The notes under the pieces are model-generated. The model saw nothing but the letters and a program-made list of their open reading frames with translations, had not been told where the DNA came from and did no database searches. Of a DNA stretch of 15,570 bases, positions 13,773-15,570 are shown in pieces. A program made the position numbers and the translations under genes. Origin of the DNA: SZUA-442 sp035461905 (GTDB lineage: Bacteria > Actinomycetota > Acidimicrobiia > Spongiisociales > UBA5794); NCBI GenBank assembly GCA_035461905.1, contig DATHUV010000082.1:1-15570 (forward strand). Reading direction: 5' to 3'. The number at the start of each line of letters is the position of its first letter. Within the stretch, counting starts at the first letter, position 1.

Positions 13773-15032
13773 ATGCTTGCGAATCCCTCCGCGTCGCGCT
13801 TGTCCGACGAGTCGCTCGCGGGCTTCGACACCCTCATGGGAACGCTGCCACCGGAGCCGATCGTCGCTGCGTACGCGTCGGCGGGCTCGATCATCGACCA
13901 ATGCTCTCGCATTCAGGTCACGTGGTCCCCCGGGACTCGCCTGATCGTTCGGTTCCGGATCCACGGCATCGGTGGGGATCTCGCAGGAAGGAGGGATGTC
14001 GTGGCGTCGGTCGGGACCATCCCCGATGGAGCCCTCCTCGTCGAGGGATCCGACGCATCCGTCGGAATCTGGGTGGTTCCCCACGACCCGGTGCTCCCAG
14101 GCCTTGCCTCCGCAATGGATGCTTCGACCGTTGGGGGCGTGCTCGATCGCCTCGGGCACCCCGACACCGATGTTCGGACGAGGCTCGTTGCATATAGGCC
14201 TGCTCGAAGAGCCGTCGTCGAGGTTCGTTCGTCCAGACGCACTCTCTACGTCAAGGTCGTACCCCCCGGATCCGTCGCCAGACTCCACCAACTCCATCGG
14301 TACCTGTCTTCCCAAGCCCCGGTCCCTGACAGCATCGGGTTCGATCCCGACCTGGGGCTGTTGATCCTGCCCCCCGTGCCGGGCGAGAGCCTCCGCACCG
14401 TCCTTCGGAATCCTGACCTCTCACTTCCCGATCCCTCAGCGATCGTCGGATTGGCACACGGCCTCCCAGCACCGGAAACCGACACGGTCTGCACCTCGCC
14501 GATCGATCGCCTCGGACACGCCACCTCGCTCCTGAGACGGCTGGTACCCGACGAGTCGGGCCGTATCGATGCCATCGTGTCCCGGATCGGACCCGAAACG
14601 GAGGACCCAACGACGCCGTCCCATGGAGACTTCTACGAAGCCCAGGTGCTCGTCCGTGACGCAGCTGTCACCGGGTTCGTCGACGTTGACACTTTCGGGT
14701 GGGGACGCCGGAGCGACGATGCAGCGACGATGCTCGGCCATCTCGCCATGCTCTCGGAGGATTCGAGCCACGCGGATCGAATCCTCTCATTCACCCATCG
14801 TCTCGCATCGATCTGGAGCGACACGATCGACACCGAGGACACGCTACGCCGCGCGGCGGCGGTCGTACTCGGCCTGGCCACCGGACCCTTCCGAGTGCAG
14901 AGCCCGGACTGGGAGCGCCAGACGAGATCCAGGATCACATCTGCGACCCGGATGCTCAATGAGGGGCTGCCTGGTCGTGAGAGAAGTCTCATCGCCAACT
15001 CACGGATGCCTCACGTCGGCATTCGAATATAG
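13773..15032 (+). CDS. APH/choline-kinase-like phosphotransferase
   Basis: This 419-aa protein has the kinase-like fold of aminoglycoside and small-molecule phosphotransferases. A nucleotide-binding lysine is likely K161 (TLYVKVV), the catalytic loop is SHGDFYEAQVLV with D286, and the metal-binding segment is GFVDVDTFGWGRRSDD with D304 or D306. In the usual loop HGDxxxxN an asparagine follows; here position 291 is Gln. The first 130 residues are poorly conserved and may be a cap or degraded N-lobe. There is no signal peptide, so it is cytoplasmic. The start is ATG 13773; longer in-frame versions run back through the dehydratase gene. The substrate is unknown; antibiotic resistance should not be assumed. 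It shares an operator-like element with the Asp-Ser protein gene 22 nt downstream. Confidence 0.8.
   Translation: MLANPSASRLSDESLAGFDTLMGTLPPEPIVAAYASAGSIIDQCSRIQVTWSPGTRLIVRFRIHGIGGDLAGRRDVVASVGTIPDGALLVEGSDASVGIWVVPHDPVLPGLASAMDASTVGGVLDRLGHPDTDVRTRLVAYRPARRAVVEVRSSRRTLYVKVVPPGSVARLHQLHRYLSSQAPVPDSIGFDPDLGLLILPPVPGESLRTVLRNPDLSLPDPSAIVGLAHGLPAPETDTVCTSPIDRLGHATSLLRRLVPDESGRIDAIVSRIGPETEDPTTPSHGDFYEAQVLVRDAAVTGFVDVDTFGWGRRSDDAATMLGHLAMLSEDSSHADRILSFTHRLASIWSDTIDTEDTLRRAAAVVLGLATGPFRVQSPDWERQTRSRITSATRMLNEGLPGRERSLIANSRMPHVGIRI
14977..15014 (+). promoter_or_regulatory. Composite operator-like element upstream of the Asp-Ser repeat protein (copy 2)
   Basis: The element repeats copy 1 at identical spacing: GTGAGA-N4-TCTCAT (14977-14992), CTCACG (14999-15004) and CTCAC (15010-15014), with CTCA cores at 14988, 14999 and 15010. 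It agrees with copy 1 at 25 of 38 positions, and nearly all differences fall in the spacers. It lies inside the last codons of the phosphotransferase gene and ends 40 nt before ATG 15055, which suggests that the Asp-Ser gene has its own regulated promoter. Confidence 0.6.
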
Positions 15033-15054
15033 AGAACAACAGAAGGAGGCAGCA

Positions 15055-15543
15055 ATGCAAACCAAGGATCAGATCCTCAAGAACTGGAAAGTGATGGCAA
15101 CCGCATCCACGGTCGCCGCGCTCGGGATCACCGGAGTAGCCATGGCGAGCCCGGGGAACGACCAGCCGGCAACACCTCCGGCCATCGAGATCGCGGATCA
15201 GCGTGGCGTCGACGTCAGCCTGATCACCTCGACCGATCGACCCACCTTCGAGATCGTCCCGGGACCGACGTACGGACCTTTCGGTGACGACTCGATCGAA
15301 TCGATGGACTCGCTGGACTCGAACGACTCGATCGAATCCATGGACTCGCTGGACTCGAACGACTCGATCGAATCCATGGACTCACTGGACTCGGACGATT
15401 CCGTGGATTCGACGACGTACGTGGACTCCCTCGACTCGGACGACTCCGTGGATTCGACGACGTACGTGGACTCCCTCGACTCGGACGACTCCCTCGACTC
15501 AGTCGATTCCATGGACTCGGACGACTCCCTCGACTCCGACTGA
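15055..15543 (+). CDS. Secreted, highly acidic Asp-Ser repeat protein
   Basis: This 162-aa protein starts MQTKDQILKNWKVMATAS with a Sec signal (hydrophobic about 13-30, likely cleavage near AMAS at 29-32). Residues 33-78 are a Pro-rich linker (PGNDQPATPP, IVPGPTYGPFG). Residues 79-162 are low-complexity Asp/Ser: three 12-aa units DSIESMDSLDSN/D, two 15-aa units DDSVDSTTYVDSLDS, and a DSLDSVDSMDSDDSLDSD end. There is no LPxTG, lipobox or C-terminal helix, so the mature chain is probably released or held by charge. Such chains are flexible and can bind calcium, like the stalk of staphylococcal Sdr proteins or dentin phosphoprotein, but no homology is claimed. AGAAGGAGG lies 5 nt before the ATG, the strongest ribosome site in the window, so high expression is likely. 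The gene is complete, with its TGA at 15541-15543. Confidence 0.85.
   Translation: MQTKDQILKNWKVMATASTVAALGITGVAMASPGNDQPATPPAIEIADQRGVDVSLITSTDRPTFEIVPGPTYGPFGDDSIESMDSLDSNDSIESMDSLDSNDSIESMDSLDSDDSVDSTTYVDSLDSDDSVDSTTYVDSLDSDDSLDSVDSMDSDDSLDSD
15289..15396 (+). repeat. Three tandem 36-bp units coding DSIESMDSLDSN/D
   Basis: Units at 15289-15324, 15325-15360 and 15361-15396. The first two match at 35 of 36 positions and the second and third at 34 of 36, including synonymous sites, which indicates recent tandem duplication rather than only protein-level selection. Confidence 0.9.
15394..15483 (+). repeat. Two tandem 45-bp units coding DDSVDSTTYVDSLDS
   Basis: Units at 15394-15438 and 15439-15483 differ at one position of 45 (GAT/GAC in the second codon). 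Together with the 36-bp units this makes the gene prone to slippage and likely to vary in length between strains. Confidence 0.9.
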
Positions 15544-15570
15544 ACGCTGTGACGGAGTGGCCCGATGGGA

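Noticed and set aside
13773..15032. Aminoglycoside resistance gene
   Set aside because: The fold suggests a phosphotransferase, but the catalytic loop varies and the context is chromosomal housekeeping; substrate cannot be assigned.
15198..15512. Minus-strand Glu-Ser repeat protein
   Set aside because: This is the complement of the Asp-Ser array; the plus frame has a signal peptide and a strong ribosome site, the minus frame has neither.

Overview
The window looks like a chromosomal segment from a high-GC actinobacterium, perhaps a deep lineage such as Acidimicrobiia. I infer this from the strong G/C third-position bias, several GTG starts, start codons that follow a -10 hexamer directly with no Shine-Dalgarno (leaderless genes), and the gene order recO-uppS-glyS-dnaG, which matches the same genes near one another in Mycobacterium. 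No genome or database comparison was possible, so the taxonomic placement is an inference.

Layout. Positions 1-270 hold no confident gene. On the minus strand, 3125 down to 271 is a tight three-gene unit: a small four-helix membrane protein, a membrane histidine kinase of the NarL/DesK type, and its LuxR-family response regulator. Next on the plus strand are a secreted ScyD/ScyE-like beta-propeller protein with four C-terminal calcium-binding-type repeats, ending in a strong hairpin, and a YdeI/OmpD-associated family protein. Then come a small lipoprotein (minus), a duplicated 50-bp palindromic intergenic repeat, and an 82-aa membrane-anchored YtxH-like protein (plus).

Positions 6859-13309 are the housekeeping core, almost all on the minus strand: rpoD/sigA and dnaG (4-nt overlap), a previously unlisted 26-codon ORF with its own ribosome site and hairpin, then glyS, uppS and recO. 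A plus-strand Lrp/AsnC regulator sits between dnaG and glyS. These genes supply replication priming, the principal sigma factor, glycyl-tRNA charging, the undecaprenyl carrier for the cell wall, and recombination repair.

Positions 13388-15543 are plus-strand: a leaderless pterin-4a-carbinolamine dehydratase, an APH-like phosphotransferase, and a secreted, extremely acidic Asp-Ser repeat protein. The most interesting signal is here. The region upstream of the phosphotransferase and the region upstream of the Asp-Ser protein carry the same composite element: an inverted GTGAGA/TCTCAT pair followed by further CTCAC boxes at exact 11-bp steps, at identical spacing in both copies although the spacer bases differ. 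It looks like the operator of an OmpR/PhoP-type regulator and suggests that the two genes form one regulated cell-surface module.
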